The position numbers and the translations under genes were made by a program. A DNA stretch of 64,000 nucleotides from Triticum aestivum (taxonomy: Eukaryota > Streptophyta > Magnoliopsida > Poales > Poaceae). The DNA lies in assembly GCF_018294505.1 (NCBI RefSeq), contig NC_057803.1, positions 237,304,397 to 237,368,396 of the forward strand, read 5' to 3'. The stretch's first letter is position 1, and each line of letters opens with the position of its first letter. Positions 32,045 through 42,317 of this stretch are shown piece after piece. The notes beneath the pieces are model-generated. The model saw only the letters and a list, made by a program, of their open reading frames with translations, made no database searches and was not told where the DNA came from.

Positions 32045-32323
32045 GAGGTGCACTCGAGCTTGGCTTTGAGGCGAAGCCAAAGGGTAAGTGCGGAGCACCG
32101 CGGGACCCAACCTCCTGCGGCCTTCATTGACGAATGGTGATTGGTGGGACGTGGGCGCCTCCACTTTCCCAGGGGGCCTCGGCAGCCGTTCCCACCTGAC
32201 AAAAGGCCAGCGCACGCTACAGAGCCTTCATTGCCTTCCTTTGTCTTGCTCTAGATCCCCTGTCGTGTTCTTCGCCCCAAGAGACTCCAGATCCGCCAGA
32301 ACTCCTGCCCTAGCTTGCAGCCG

Positions 32324-33704
32324 ATGGCATCCAACAAGACGAAGGCCTTGCGCTCACCCTCCTGGTACGTGCCCTCCTTGAACGCTCCCAATGCCTCAGA
32401 GAAGAACTTCGCCATCGTGCTCCCGATGGCGGCGGGTGCCAGCAACAAGGGAGAGAGACCATGCTTCGGGTTGGCTCCGCCGAGCCGGAGGCCTCCGGTA
32501 GCACCTTCTACCCCTTCTTCATGCATGGTGTCTTCGCGGGGCTGGTCCCCCCTTTCTCTGAGTTTTTCTACGCCATCCCCCGCCATTACAAGCACCACGC
32601 CCTCCACCTTCATCCCAATTCCGTCCTTCTCCTGTCTATCTTCGCCTTCTATTGTGAGGCATTCATGGGGGTGATGCCATCCGTGGCGCTGCTTCACCAT
32701 TTCTTCTACCTCCGGAACAAGGATGGCGCGGCATGCTCAGGGTGCGACAACATTGTTGCGACAAACGGAGCCGATGCAATCTCGAGAGCCTGGAATAAGG
32801 CAGAGGGCTTCTGGAGCAAATGGTTTCTCATGAACACCAAGAGCCCCTACCCTCGGCTAGTGCTGCCAACGGGGAGGCTAGTGCCTCACGATGGGTGGAC
32901 TAGCGAGAAGCTCACCAACCCGCGGGCGGAGCAGGTGCTGGGAAGGATGGCGGCTGACCTGAAGCGAGATGACCCGAAGGTGGAGAAGTTGAGGGGGCCA
33001 TGATCCTCAAGGAGTTCCAGTCGCAGTGCCTGGCCCCACTCCAGGCATGCTTATGCCCCGTGTAGAGGCTCATGGAAGAAGGAGTGGGTGACCTCCGCCT
33101 GCGCCTGGACACCTTGTCCGATGAGGAGCTGGACAAGGTCCTCCATCTCCTGGTTGCGGAGGATCATGGGTATCCGCCTGACACCCATCTTCCACTGTAC
33201 CGCCGCCCGGATGGGTCGAAGATCGTTGCCGCCATGCCCGTCTTTAGCGAGCGCGGGCTCGTGCCACTGGCGCCTACCGGGGCTCCGATGGTGGTGGCCC
33301 CGGTGATGGTGTCCTCTGGTCAGTCCGTCGAGGCTGACTCGGAGGCGACCCGGGAGGGAGCTGGGGAGACCTCTCCTCTCCACATGGTGAACCTCCGCTG
33401 CACCCTTCCCGACGACGACGAGCCCAGCAAGCTCCCGGTGATGGAGTCGCCGATCTCTGCTAGGGTCACGACAAGGTCCCGGGGGCCCCCGAATAAGCCG
33501 TCGGCTGGGGTCCTAAAGAAGGGAAGGTCGGCACTGATCTCCCAAGGTGACGCTGCTGCTCCGTCAACAGCCGGCGCTAATGCGGGTCCAGCTGTCGTGC
33601 CCTTGCTAGCCCTTGGGGCTCATGTACCTGTGATCCAGGCCACGAAACCTTCGGGCTTGGTGCTCCGGAAGAGGCCGGGGGCATACGCGTCAGTAGATCG
33701 GTAA
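32324..33704 (+). pseudogene. C antisense ORF, N-terminal part (PF04195-like putative gypsy-type transposon protein)
   Basis: It runs opposite to element C. ATG at 32324 lies 294 bases from the LTR and opens MASNKTKALRSPSW. After a frameshift near 32490 the conserved domain follows in the 32461 frame: FFMHGVFAGLVPPFSEFF, HLHPNSVLLLSIFAFYCEAF and MGVMPSVALLHHFF, then a Trp-rich stretch. The next frame (33000 on) carries MILKEFQSQCLAPLQA, one TAG at 33063, and LMEEGVGDLRLRLDTLSDEE to a stop at 33702-33704 beside a GTAAGC donor-like site. The CEA[FM]..PSVAL.HHFF block is characteristic of the plant family called putative gypsy type transposon. Activity is unknown. The frame is long and readable despite two shifts. 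Confidence 0.7.
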
Positions 33705-33850
33705 GCGCTTCGTCCTAATCTTTCTCCTGGTCCATCCATCGTGTTCCACATCTCCATAGACCTTGTGATTTGCTAAGTAATCATCCACATAGCTTTCTCC
33801 TTCCGAATCCTGGGAAGACATGTTTATTTAATCTACAACGGGACAGCTTG

Positions 33851-33891
33851 AAACAAAAACAAAAACAAAAACAAAAACAAAAACAAAAACA
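33851..33891 (+). repeat. (AAAAAC)n microsatellite at the C/S joint
   Basis: About seven AAAAAC units lie between the last recognisable C sequence and the start of S. They could be filler at a deletion joint or part of the S 3' untranslated region. Confidence 0.8.
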
Positions 33892-33917
33892 GTCGGTTTA
33901 CTTACCGTACCACATAC

Positions 33918-35693
33918 CTATTCCTTTTCGGAGTCTAAAATGGTCTGGAAGGTGTCCCTTATATATTCCTCCGGGGTTACGGTTTCAATAATATTGGTTT
34001 CAACATTTATGGGATTACCTGAGATATAATGTTTAATTCTTTGACCGTTTACCACCTTCGGATTTGTGCCCTCGAAGTTGTTGATTTTTATGGCACCAGA
34101 ACGATAGACCTCTTCGATAACATAGGGGCCTTCCCATTTAGAGAGAAGTTTTCCTGTAAAAAATCTTAAACGAGAGTTGTATAGCAATACATAATCACCT
34201 ACATTAAACTCACGCTTTTGTATCCTTTTGTCATGCCATCTTTTAACTTTTTCTTTAAACAACTTGGCATTTTCATAAGCTTGGGTTCTCCATTCATCAA
34301 GTGAGCTAATATCAAATAACCTCTTCTCACCGGCAAGTTTAAAATCATAGTTAAGCTCTTTAATAGCCCAATACGCCTTATGTTCTAGTCTGAGAGGTAA
34401 GTGACATGCTTTTCCATAAACCATTTTATACGGAGACATACCCATAGGATTTTTATATGCAGTTCTATAAGCCCATAATGCATCATCAAGTTTCTTGGAC
34501 CAATTCTTCCTAGACCTATTAACAGTCTTTTGCAAAATTAATTTGAGCTCTCTATTGTTCAACTCTACTTGACCACTAGACTGAGGGTGATAAGGAGATG
34601 CAATTCTATGATTAACATCATATTTAGCAAGAATTTTACGGAAAGCACCATGAATAAAGTGTGAACCACCATCAGTCATTAAATATTTAGGGACTCCAAA
34701 CCTCGGAAAAATAACTTCTTTAAGCATTTTAATAGAAGTGTTATGATCAGCACTACTAGTTGGACTAGCTTCTACCCACTTAGTAACGTAATCAACAGCC
34801 ACTAGAATATGTGTGTATCCATTAGAGGCAGGAAAAGGTCCCATATAATCAAAGCCCCAAACATCAAACGGTTCAATAACAAGAGAATAATTCATAGGCA
34901 TTTCTTGATGTCTACTAATATTACCAATTCTTTGACATTCATCACAAGACAAGACAAACTTACGGGCATCCTTGAAGAGAGTAGGCCAATAAAAACCAGA
35001 TTGCAATACCTTATGTGCAGTTCTATCTCCAGCGTGGTGTCCTCCATAAGCCTCGGAATGACACTTGCGTAGGATCTGTTCCTGTTCATGCTCAGGTACA
35101 CAACCTCTAATAACACCATCTACTCTTTCTTTATAAAGATGTGGGTCATCCCAAAAGTAATGTCTCAAGTCATAAAAAAACTTTATCTTTTGTTGGTATG
35201 TGAAGCTAGGTGGTATAAATTTAGCAACAATATAATTAGCATAATCAGCATACCATGGAGTACTACGAGAAGTACTTATAACATTTAATTGTTCATTAGG
35301 AAAGCTATCATTAATAGGTAGTGGGTCATCAAGAACATTCTCTAACCTAGACAAGTTGTCTGCAATGGGGTTCTCAGCTCCCTTTCTATCAACAATATGC
35401 AAATCAAATTCTTGTAGCAAGAGAACCCATCTAATAAGTCTAGGTTTAGCATCTTTCTTTTCCATAAGATATTTAATAGCAGCATGATCAGTGTGAATAG
35501 TTACTTTAGAATCAACAATATAAGATCTGAACTTATCACAAGCTAATACAACTGCTAAAAGCTCTTTTTCAGTAGTAGCATAATTTCTTTGAGCATTCCC
35601 TAGAGTCTTACTAGCATAATGAATAACATCTAATTTATTATCAACTCTTTGCCCTAGAACAGCACCTACAGCATAATCAGTAGCATCACACAT
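33918..35693 (-). CDS. S RNase H and integrase (591 codons open)
   Basis: An uninterrupted 591-residue frame starts within RNase H ([53 protein letters not shown]). Integrase follows: a zinc-binding region ([27 protein letters not shown]), the catalytic core with [12 protein letters not shown], the second Asp in [10 protein letters not shown], and the Glu in [14 protein letters not shown]. The C-terminal part has [18 protein letters not shown] and WEGPYVI. The tail is the Athila type without a chromodomain. RNase H removes the RNA template and integrase joins the DNA copy to the chromosome. The first Met is internal to RNase H; the true polyprotein starts far upstream, past a TAG at about 35724. 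Confidence 0.92.
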   Translation of the reverse strand: MCDATDYAVGAVLGQRVDNKLDVIHYASKTLGNAQRNYATTEKELLAVVLACDKFRSYIVDSKVTIHTDHAAIKYLMEKKDAKPRLIRWVLLLQEFDLHIVDRKGAENPIADNLSRLENVLDDPLPINDSFPNEQLNVISTSRSTPWYADYANYIVAKFIPPSFTYQQKIKFFYDLRHYFWDDPHLYKERVDGVIRGCVPEHEQEQILRKCHSEAYGGHHAGDRTAHKVLQSGFYWPTLFKDARKFVLSCDECQRIGNISRHQEMPMNYSLVIEPFDVWGFDYMGPFPASNGYTHILVAVDYVTKWVEASPTSSADHNTSIKMLKEVIFPRFGVPKYLMTDGGSHFIHGAFRKILAKYDVNHRIASPYHPQSSGQVELNNRELKLILQKTVNRSRKNWSKKLDDALWAYRTAYKNPMGMSPYKMVYGKACHLPLRLEHKAYWAIKELNYDFKLAGEKRLFDISSLDEWRTQAYENAKLFKEKVKRWHDKRIQKREFNVGDYVLLYNSRLRFFTGKLLSKWEGPYVIEEVYRSGAIKINNFEGTNPKVVNGQRIKHYISGNPINVETNIIETVTPEEYIRDTFQTILDSEKE

Positions 35694-35723
35694 AATCTCA
35701 AAGGGTAAATTCCAATCAGGTGG

Positions 35724-36611
35724 CTAAACAACAGGTGCAGAGACTAATGCTTTCTTAAGTATTTCAAATGCTTCTACACAATCATCATCAAAGACAAATG
35801 GTATATCTTTTTGCAATAAATTATTCAGAGGCCGAGAAATTTTTGAGAAGTCCTTAATGAACCTCCTGTAAAATCCGGCGTGACCAAGGAAACTTCTTAT
35901 ACCTTTGATGTCCTTGGGACATGGCATCTTTTCAATAGCATCGACCTTGGCTTTATAAACTTCAATAACTCTTTCAGAAACTTTATGCCCCAAGACAATA
36001 CCTCCATTAACCGTAAAGTGGCACTTTTCCCAATTCAAGACAAGATTAGTTTCTTCACATCTCTGCAAAACTCGATCAAGATTGCTCAAGCAATCATCAA
36101 AAGAGGAACCATAGACGGAAAAATCGTCCATGAAAACCTCACAAATCTATTCACAAAAGTCAGAGAATATCGCCATCATGCATCTTTGAAAGGTAGCAGG
36201 TGCATTACATAAACCAAAAGGCATACGTCTATAAGCAAAAGTACCAAAAGGGTATGTAAAAGTAGTCTTTGACTGATCTCTAGCCGATACAGGTATTTGA
36301 GAGAAACCAGAATAACCATCTAGAAAGAAATAGTGTGTATGTTTGCATAATCTTTCTAGCGTTTGATCAATAAAAGGTAAGGGGTAATGATCTTTCTTAG
36401 TAGCCTTATTTAATTTACGGAAATCAATTACCATCCTATAACCTGTAATAATTCTTTGTGGAATCAATTCATCTTTATCATTAGGAACAACAGTAATACC
36501 TCCCTTCTTAGGGACACAATGGACAGGACTTACCCACTGACTATCAGCAACGGGATAAATTATACCAACATCTAGAAGCTTGAGTATTTCTTTTCTTACC
36601 ACTTCTTTCAT
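35724..36611 (-). pseudogene. S reverse transcriptase
   Basis: Two collinear open segments (36611-36147 and 36131-35724) are in the same frame, separated by a TAG at about 36144-36146 (Gln expected, CAG to TAG). Blocks: SQWVSPVHCVPKKGG, GYRMVIDFRKLNKATKKDHY, YRRMPFGLCNAPATFQRCM, the catalytic VFMDDFSVYG (Phe-Met-Asp-Asp, intact), then SFLGHAGFYRRF and LNNLLQKD. Apart from the stops all key residues of the palm are present, so decay is recent or slow. Another TAG lies at the border with RNase H. Confidence 0.9.
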
Positions 36612-36629
36612 TTTAGGATTCAGACATCA

Positions 36630-37805
36630 TTAAGGATCACGAAGTGGTTTGGCATCTGCTTCCAGATTTATTTTATGTTGAGATAGAGTGGGACTAATGC
36701 CCTTAAGATCATCAAGAGTATATCCAATAGCAGCACGATGCTTCTTCAGAGTTTTCAATAATCTTTCTTCTTCATGCTCTGAAAGGTTAGCACTAATAAT
36801 AACAGGATATATCTTCTTTTCATCAAGATAAGCATATTTAAGATTATCAAGCAAAGGTTTAAGCTCAAACACAGGATCACCCTTGGGTGGAGGAGGATCC
36901 CCTACAATTTCAACAAGCAAGTTGTGTTGCAGAATAGGTTCCTGTTTAAAGAATACTTCATCTATTTCCCTTCTTTCATTCATGAACATATCATTTTCAC
37001 GATCTAGCAAATAGTGTTCTAAAGGATCACTAGGAGGTACGGCAATAGAAGAAAGACCAATAATTTCACCCTTACTAGGTAATTCTTCCTCACGATGTTG
37101 TTTACTAAATTTAGAGAAATTAAACTCATGAACCATATCATCCAAGCCAATAGTAACAATATTATTTTCACAATCTATCCTAGCATTAACAGTGTTCAAG
37201 AAGGGTCTACCAAATATAATGGGACAAAAGCTATCTTGCGGAGAAGTAAGAACAAGAAAATCAGTAGGATATTTAGTTTCCCCACACAAGACTTCAACAT
37301 CTCTAACAATTCCAATTGGTGAAATGGTATCTCTATTGGCAAGTTTAATTGTGACATCAATACCTTCTAACTCAGCAGGTGCAATTTCATTCTTAATTTC
37401 TTTGTATAAAGTAAGCAGTATAACACTAGCACTCGCACCCATATCACATAAGCCATGATAACAATGATCTCCTATTTTAACAGAAATAACAGGCACGCCT
37501 ACCACAGGTCTATGTTTATCTTTAGCACAAGGTTTAGCAATTCTAGCAGTTTCACCTTCGACCTGAATAACATGCCCATCAATATTATCAGACAAGAAAT
37601 CTTTAACAATAGCAATATTAGGTTCTACTTTAACTTGCTCAGGAGGTGTATAAGTTCTAATATTGCTTTTACCAACAAAAGTTGAAGCTTTAGCATGATC
37701 GAAAGACTGTAAGGGAACCCCATACAGTATAATTGGTGCAACAAAGCCAAATTGCAAGTACCATGCCTTGAACCTGGGTGGGTGGGAAGGCATCAGCCCC
37801 TTCAC
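36630..37805 (-). pseudogene. S protease and linker
   Basis: The 391-residue frame begins with a Gag-protease linker. The retropepsin active site reads LCDMGASASVILL (Asp-Met-Gly-Ala-Ser, the Athila form of DxGAS), followed by IKLANRDTISPIGIV and CPIIFGRPFLNTVNA. The rest leads toward RT and stops at two adjacent stop codons (TAA TGA) at about 36630, where CAA CGA would be expected. The protease would cut Gag-Pol in the particle. Confidence 0.85.
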
Positions 37806-37821
37806 ACCACTAGGCTATGCC

Positions 37822-38550
37822 TTAGTCTACCTCAACATAAGAAGTAGGAACAATAGGATCATTATAAGTGACAGTCTTTTCTTCAACTTTAATAGGTGTA
37901 GCTACTTTTACTTCTATGGGAGGATGATATTTAAACCACTTCTCATTAGGGAGATCAACATAAGTAGCAAAAGATTCACAGAAAGAAGCTACTATCTCAG
38001 AGTCAAGTCCATATTTAGTGCTAAACTTACGGAAAATATCGGTGTCAATAAAAGATTTAACACAATCAAACTTAGGTGTCATACCTGACTCCTTACCTTC
38101 GTCGAGGTCCCAATCTTCAGAGTTGCATTTAATTCTATCCAATGAATTCCATCCGAATTCAATAGTCTTCATCATAAAAGAGCCAGCACAAGAAGTATCG
38201 AGCATGGTTTGATTATTATGAGAAAGCCGAGCATAAAAACTTTGCATAATTATTTCTCTCGAGAGCTCATGATTGGGGCATGAATATAACATTGATTTAA
38301 GCCTCCCCCAAGCTTGAGCAATGCTTTCTCCTTCACGAGGCCAGAAATTATATATATAATTGCGATCACGATGAACAAGATGCATAGGGTAATACTTTTG
38401 ATGAAATTCCAATTTCAATCTTTTATAGTTCCATGATCTCATATCATCACATAGCCTATACCATATCAATGCATCTCCCTTCAAAGATAAAGGGAATACC
38501 TTCTTCTTAGAAACATCATCGGGTATACCTGCAAGCTTAAATAACCACAA
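37822..38550 (-). CDS. S gag (243 codons open, N-terminus damaged)
   Basis: The frame carries the retrotransposon-gag core: FPLSLKGDALIWYRL, WNYKRLKLEFHQKYYP, FWPREGESIAQAWGRLK, SCPNHELSREIIMQSFY and GSFMM. Gag multimerises into virus-like particles. The usual N-terminus before MWLFKLAGIP lies in other frames between about 38551 and 38760. No zinc knuckle is seen. A stop (37822) separates it from the protease frame, which may be natural or a lesion. Confidence 0.85.
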   Translation of the reverse strand: MWLFKLAGIPDDVSKKKVFPLSLKGDALIWYRLCDDMRSWNYKRLKLEFHQKYYPMHLVHRDRNYIYNFWPREGESIAQAWGRLKSMLYSCPNHELSREIIMQSFYARLSHNNQTMLDTSCAGSFMMKTIEFGWNSLDRIKCNSEDWDLDEGKESGMTPKFDCVKSFIDTDIFRKFSTKYGLDSEIVASFCESFATYVDLPNEKWFKYHPPIEVKVATPIKVEEKTVTYNDPIVPTSYVEVD

Positions 38551-38830
38551 ACTTCATCCACATATATTAAGTTCTCATCAGGATGCTTTGTTCCATCTCC
38601 TGTAAAAGGGTTAGCTAGCAGTTATCCATCATACCCAAAGGAAATTCAAAAGGAGTTTCCTTTTCAATAGGTTCAGTAGGTTGAGGAGTAACTCTTTGCT
38701 CTACTGGACAGGGTGAAGATACCCCGAACAAGCCCCTCAGAGAATTACTTTCCATAGTAACAAGTGACAGTAAATTTCAGCACACTATATAAATTTTCCC
38801 TTACCAAATTCCACCTACCAAAGGCGCTAC
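38551..38830 (-). other. S leader and shifted gag N-terminus
   Basis: AT-rich sequence between primer site and gag core. It contains the gag start in a broken frame; otherwise nothing is recognised. Confidence 0.45.
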
Positions 38831-38831
38831 A

Positions 38832-38850
38832 CTCCCCGGCAACTGCGCCA
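38832..38850 (-). other. S primer binding site (tRNA-Asp type)
   Basis: The minus strand reads TGGCGCAGTTGCCGGGGAG after the LTR and a short spacer. It differs by one base from the tRNA-Asp complement TGGCGCCGTTGCCGGGGA used by Athila elements. Confidence 0.8.
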
Positions 38851-38861
38851 GAAAAGAGTCT

Positions 38862-40377
38862 TGATGACCCACAAGTATAGGGATCTATCATAGTCCTTTC
38901 AATAAGTAAGAGTGTCGAACCCAACGAGGAGCAGAAGGAAATGATAAGCGGTTTTCAGCAAGGTATTCTCTGCAAGTACTGAAATAAGTGGTAACAGATA
39001 GTTTTGTGATAAGATAAATTGTAACGAGCAACAAGTAAAAAAAGTAAATAAAGTGCAGCAAGGTGGCCCAATCCTTTTTGTAGAAAAGGACAAGCCAGAA
39101 CAAACTCTTATAATAGGAAAAGCGCTCCCGAGGACACATGGGAATATCGTCAAGCTAGTTTTCATCATGTTCATATGATTCACGTTCGATACTTTGATAA
39201 TTTGATATGTGGGTGGACCGGTGCTTGGGTGCTGTTCTTACTTGAACAAGCATCCTACTTATGATTAACCTCTATTGCAAGCATCCGCAACTACAACAAA
39301 AGTATTAAGGTAATCCTAACCATAGCATGAAACATGTGGATCCAAATCAGCCCCTTACGAAGCAAGGCATAAACTAGGGTTTAAGCTTCTGTCACTCTAG
39401 CAAACCATCATCTACTTATTACTTCCCAATGCCTTCCTCTAGGCCCAAATTATGGTGAACTATTATGTAGTCGACGTTCACATAACACCACTAGAGGCTA
39501 GACAACATACATCTTAAAATATCAAACGAATACCAAATTCACATGACTACTAATAGCAAGACTTCTCCCTGTCCTCAGGAACAAACGTGATTACTCACAA
39601 AGCATATTCATGTTCATAATCAGAGGGGTAATAATATGCATGTAGGATCTGAACAGATGATCTTCCAACAAATAAAACAACTAGCATCAACTACAAGGAG
39701 TAATCAACACTACTAGCAACCTACTAGCACCAATCCCGGACTTTGAGACAAGAATTGGATACAAGAGATGAACTAGGGTTTGGAGATGAGATGGTGCTGG
39801 TGAAGATGTTGATGGAGATTGCCCTCTCCCGATGATAGGAGCGTTGGTGATGACGATGGTGATGATTTCCCCCTCCCGGAGGGAAGTATCCCCGGCAGAA
39901 CAGCTCTGCCGGAGCTCTAGATTGGTTCCGCCAAGGTTCCGTCTCGTGGCGGCGGAGTCTCATCCCAAAAAGTTCCCCTTTATTTTTTTCTCATCGAAAG
40001 ACCTCATATAGGAGAAGATGGACGTCGAAGAGCCACCAGGGGGCCAACGAGGTAGGGGGAACGCCCTAGGAGGGGGGCGCGCCCCCCACCCTCGTGAGTA
40101 GGGTGTGGGCCCCCTGGCCTTCATCTTTGGCGAGGATTTTTTCTTTATTAATTTTAAGATGTTCCATGGAGTTTCAGGGCTTTTGGAGTTGCGCAGAATA
40201 GGTCTCTAATATTTGTTCCTTTTCCAGCCCAGAATTCCAGCTGCCGGCATTCTCCCTCCTTATGTAAACCTTGTAAAATATGTTAGAATAGCCATAAGTA
40301 TTGTCACATAAAGTGAAATAACAGTCCATAATGCAATAAATATCGATATAAAAGCATGATGAAAAATGGACGTATCA
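38862..40377 (-). repeat. S 5' LTR (1516 bp)
   Basis: On the minus strand it begins TGATACGTCCATTTTTC at 40377 and ends GGGTCATCA. It contains the palindromic GC hinge (40072-40087), a TATA-like CCTATATGAGG (40002-40012) and a typical U5. The 3' partner is absent. Confidence 0.88.
40002..40012 (-). promoter_or_regulatory. TATA-like box of the S LTR
   Basis: The minus strand reads CCTATATGAGG, about 60 bases downstream of the GC palindrome, the same layout as in the R1 LTR. Confidence 0.45.
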
Positions 40378-42312
40378 GTCATCTCCCTCCTCTCGCCAGA
40401 AGGACAAGAGGCATGTGCCTGACGCGCACGCACGCACAGCGCGCCATGCAAGCTGCCTGCCTGCGTCCCTGGGAGAGCACGACGCCGCAGATCCTCTCCT
40501 CGGTACCATCCCGATCCATCCGGCCCTCTCTTCCCTCCCTTGCTTTCTCCCTCGATCTCCCCTGCAATGGCCGAAGACGCCATGGCTACGCCGCTGTGAA
40601 CCACCGCGCCTACCGTGCTCCCCTCCCCCCCGTGCTGCCATGATCTTCGCTGTCATTTGACACTTCGCCTCCACCAAGCCCCGAGCACTCATTCGACGTG
40701 CATCGCCGCCTCGCCGACTTCTTCCCCGCTCGGTCGCCAAGATCGCCGGCAACCTCACGACGTCTACAGCCTGTCCCCGAGCTCGCCGTTCGCTTCCCGG
40801 GACTCACTATGAGCCACTGACCCTTCTCCCTGCACCTTACACCGTAGACACCACACCTTGCTCGCCCGCACATGCCGCCGCCTGTGCTCGCCGCCGACAT
40901 GTCTCCGGCCACCTAACGGTCTGGCTGCCGCGCTCAGCTTCCTCCCCGCGCCGCGTAGAGCATGTAGGTGCTCCGCGTGAGCTGCCCCGGCCGCTGTAGC
41001 TTCGACCCCGAGCTCACTCGAGCTCCGGCGACCGGCAAGGTCGACACTAGCGACGGCTCCGGCCACCCCATTCCCAACCACTACCACCACTCAACGCGGA
41101 CGAGTGCCCGCGTCATGTAGATGCCCTCCGCTGGTCATTTGGTCACCGGAGGAGGAATCCCGCACCTCACCACCACGCCTGGCCTCGCGGGCGTCGAGCC
41201 GCCAGCCATTTAGCCTCGGCTGATCAGGGGTTTGACCTCCCCTGGGTCACTGATAGGTGGGGCCGCCCTGCTAACTAAGTTAGGTTAGTGCTAACTAAAT
41301 TAGGTTAGTTTAGTTAGAATCAGACACGGGGGACCCACTAGCCAGTTTGACCTGGACCGCCCCGTTGACCTGCTGACATCATAGTGACATCAAGATGACA
41401 CAGTAAATATTCTCTAGGATTTAAAATAAATCAGAAATGACATATTCATTTCAGAAAATATCCAACACTTCTAAAAATCATAGAAAATAATCTGTAACTC
41501 GAAAAGAAATAATTTATATATGAAAAATGATCAAAAGAATCAAAAGAATCTGTTTATAGCATTTTCATGCATGTTTGAACAACTTAAACTTGCTGTATAA
41601 GACAATTTGAATTAATGGCATTTGAAATGCCTTATGTGGAGTTTGAGTTTGAATCTAGTGTTCAAACCAACTCCATTTAAATCGTTGCTAGCTGCATTAG
41701 CTCAAATCACAGCATTTTGCCATGTCACATTCCTGCATCATATTGTGGCATTGCATTGATTGTGTTCTTCCTCCGCTTGCCGGTAGTTTTTCCCTCTCAG
41801 TAGACGTTGTTCCGACGATGAGTTCGATGACACTGATGAAGAGCTATACTATCTTCAGATGTGCGAGGCAAGCAAAATCCCCTTGTTCATTCTGATACAA
41901 TCCCAGTCTCTTGCTCCTGCTCTCTTTTACTGCATTAGGACAACAACGATTCATCTGTTACTTGCTGCGGTAGTTGAACCCCTTTCCTCTGCATGAACTG
42001 TCATTGCCACAGTAAATAGATGTAACCCACTAGCATGAGTAGGAGTTGTTTGAGCCCTGATGTGCCTACTCATTCATAGTTGTTTATCCTGCCTGCTACT
42101 GCTTAGATTTGAGTCAGGTCCGATTCATCGAGGATGAATTGGAATGGTGATGGGAAAACATGAGGTGAGGGGCTACATGGCTAGTTAGGCTCCTGATTCG
42201 CGATACTCAGGAGTCCCCCATGACGTACAAATAGACCTCCATACCTATCCTCGCCGAGGTCTTGCTCGTGAGAGGGGCACAACTACCAGGTCCGGGGGAC
42301 CTGGCAGGGTGG
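40378..42312 (+). other. X: unassigned repetitive DNA, possibly a long-LTR leader
   Basis: A CpG-rich first half (about 40400-41280) is followed by AT-rich DNA (TTAGGTTAGT repeats near 41280-41310, then ACATATTCATTTCAGAAAAT-type sequence) and mixed sequence to 42312. The order GC-rich, GACCCACT...GTTGACC, then AT-rich is like the transcribed part of chromovirus long LTRs, but neither border nor protein is visible. No ORF is convincing. The same unit resumes at 46530 after the solo LTR. Confidence 0.35.
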
Positions 42313-42317
42313 CATAC
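42313..42317. repeat. target site duplication CATAC, left
   Basis: Perfect match to 46525-46529, bounding the solo LTR. Confidence 0.92.

Larger units (their letters stand above)
31146..33850 (-). mobile_element. C: Tat-family element, inverted, 3' LTR and adjoining interior
   Basis: On the minus strand this is internal sequence, a polypurine tract and an 884-bp 3' LTR whose outer end (31146) is exact. The interior carries the N-terminal part of the antisense ORF, here on the plus strand (32324-33704). It is inserted in the antisense ORF of B in the opposite direction. Its 5' half is missing, replaced by element S near 33850, so no target duplication can be checked. Confidence 0.75.
33892..40377 (-). 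mobile_element. S: Athila-lineage gypsy element, 5' LTR to integrase, 3' LTR missing
   Basis: The minus strand reads a 1516-bp 5' LTR (38862-40377), a tRNA-Asp-type primer site, gag, protease, RT, RNase H and integrase. Beyond the integrase stop at 33918 only about 70 bases remain, so the long 3' untranslated region and 3' LTR were deleted. The coding part has few lesions: stops at about 36633, 36147 and 35724, all in places where single C-to-T changes of CAA, CGA or CAG codons explain them. It is probably a Sabrina/WHAM-type family, not verified. Confidence 0.88.
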
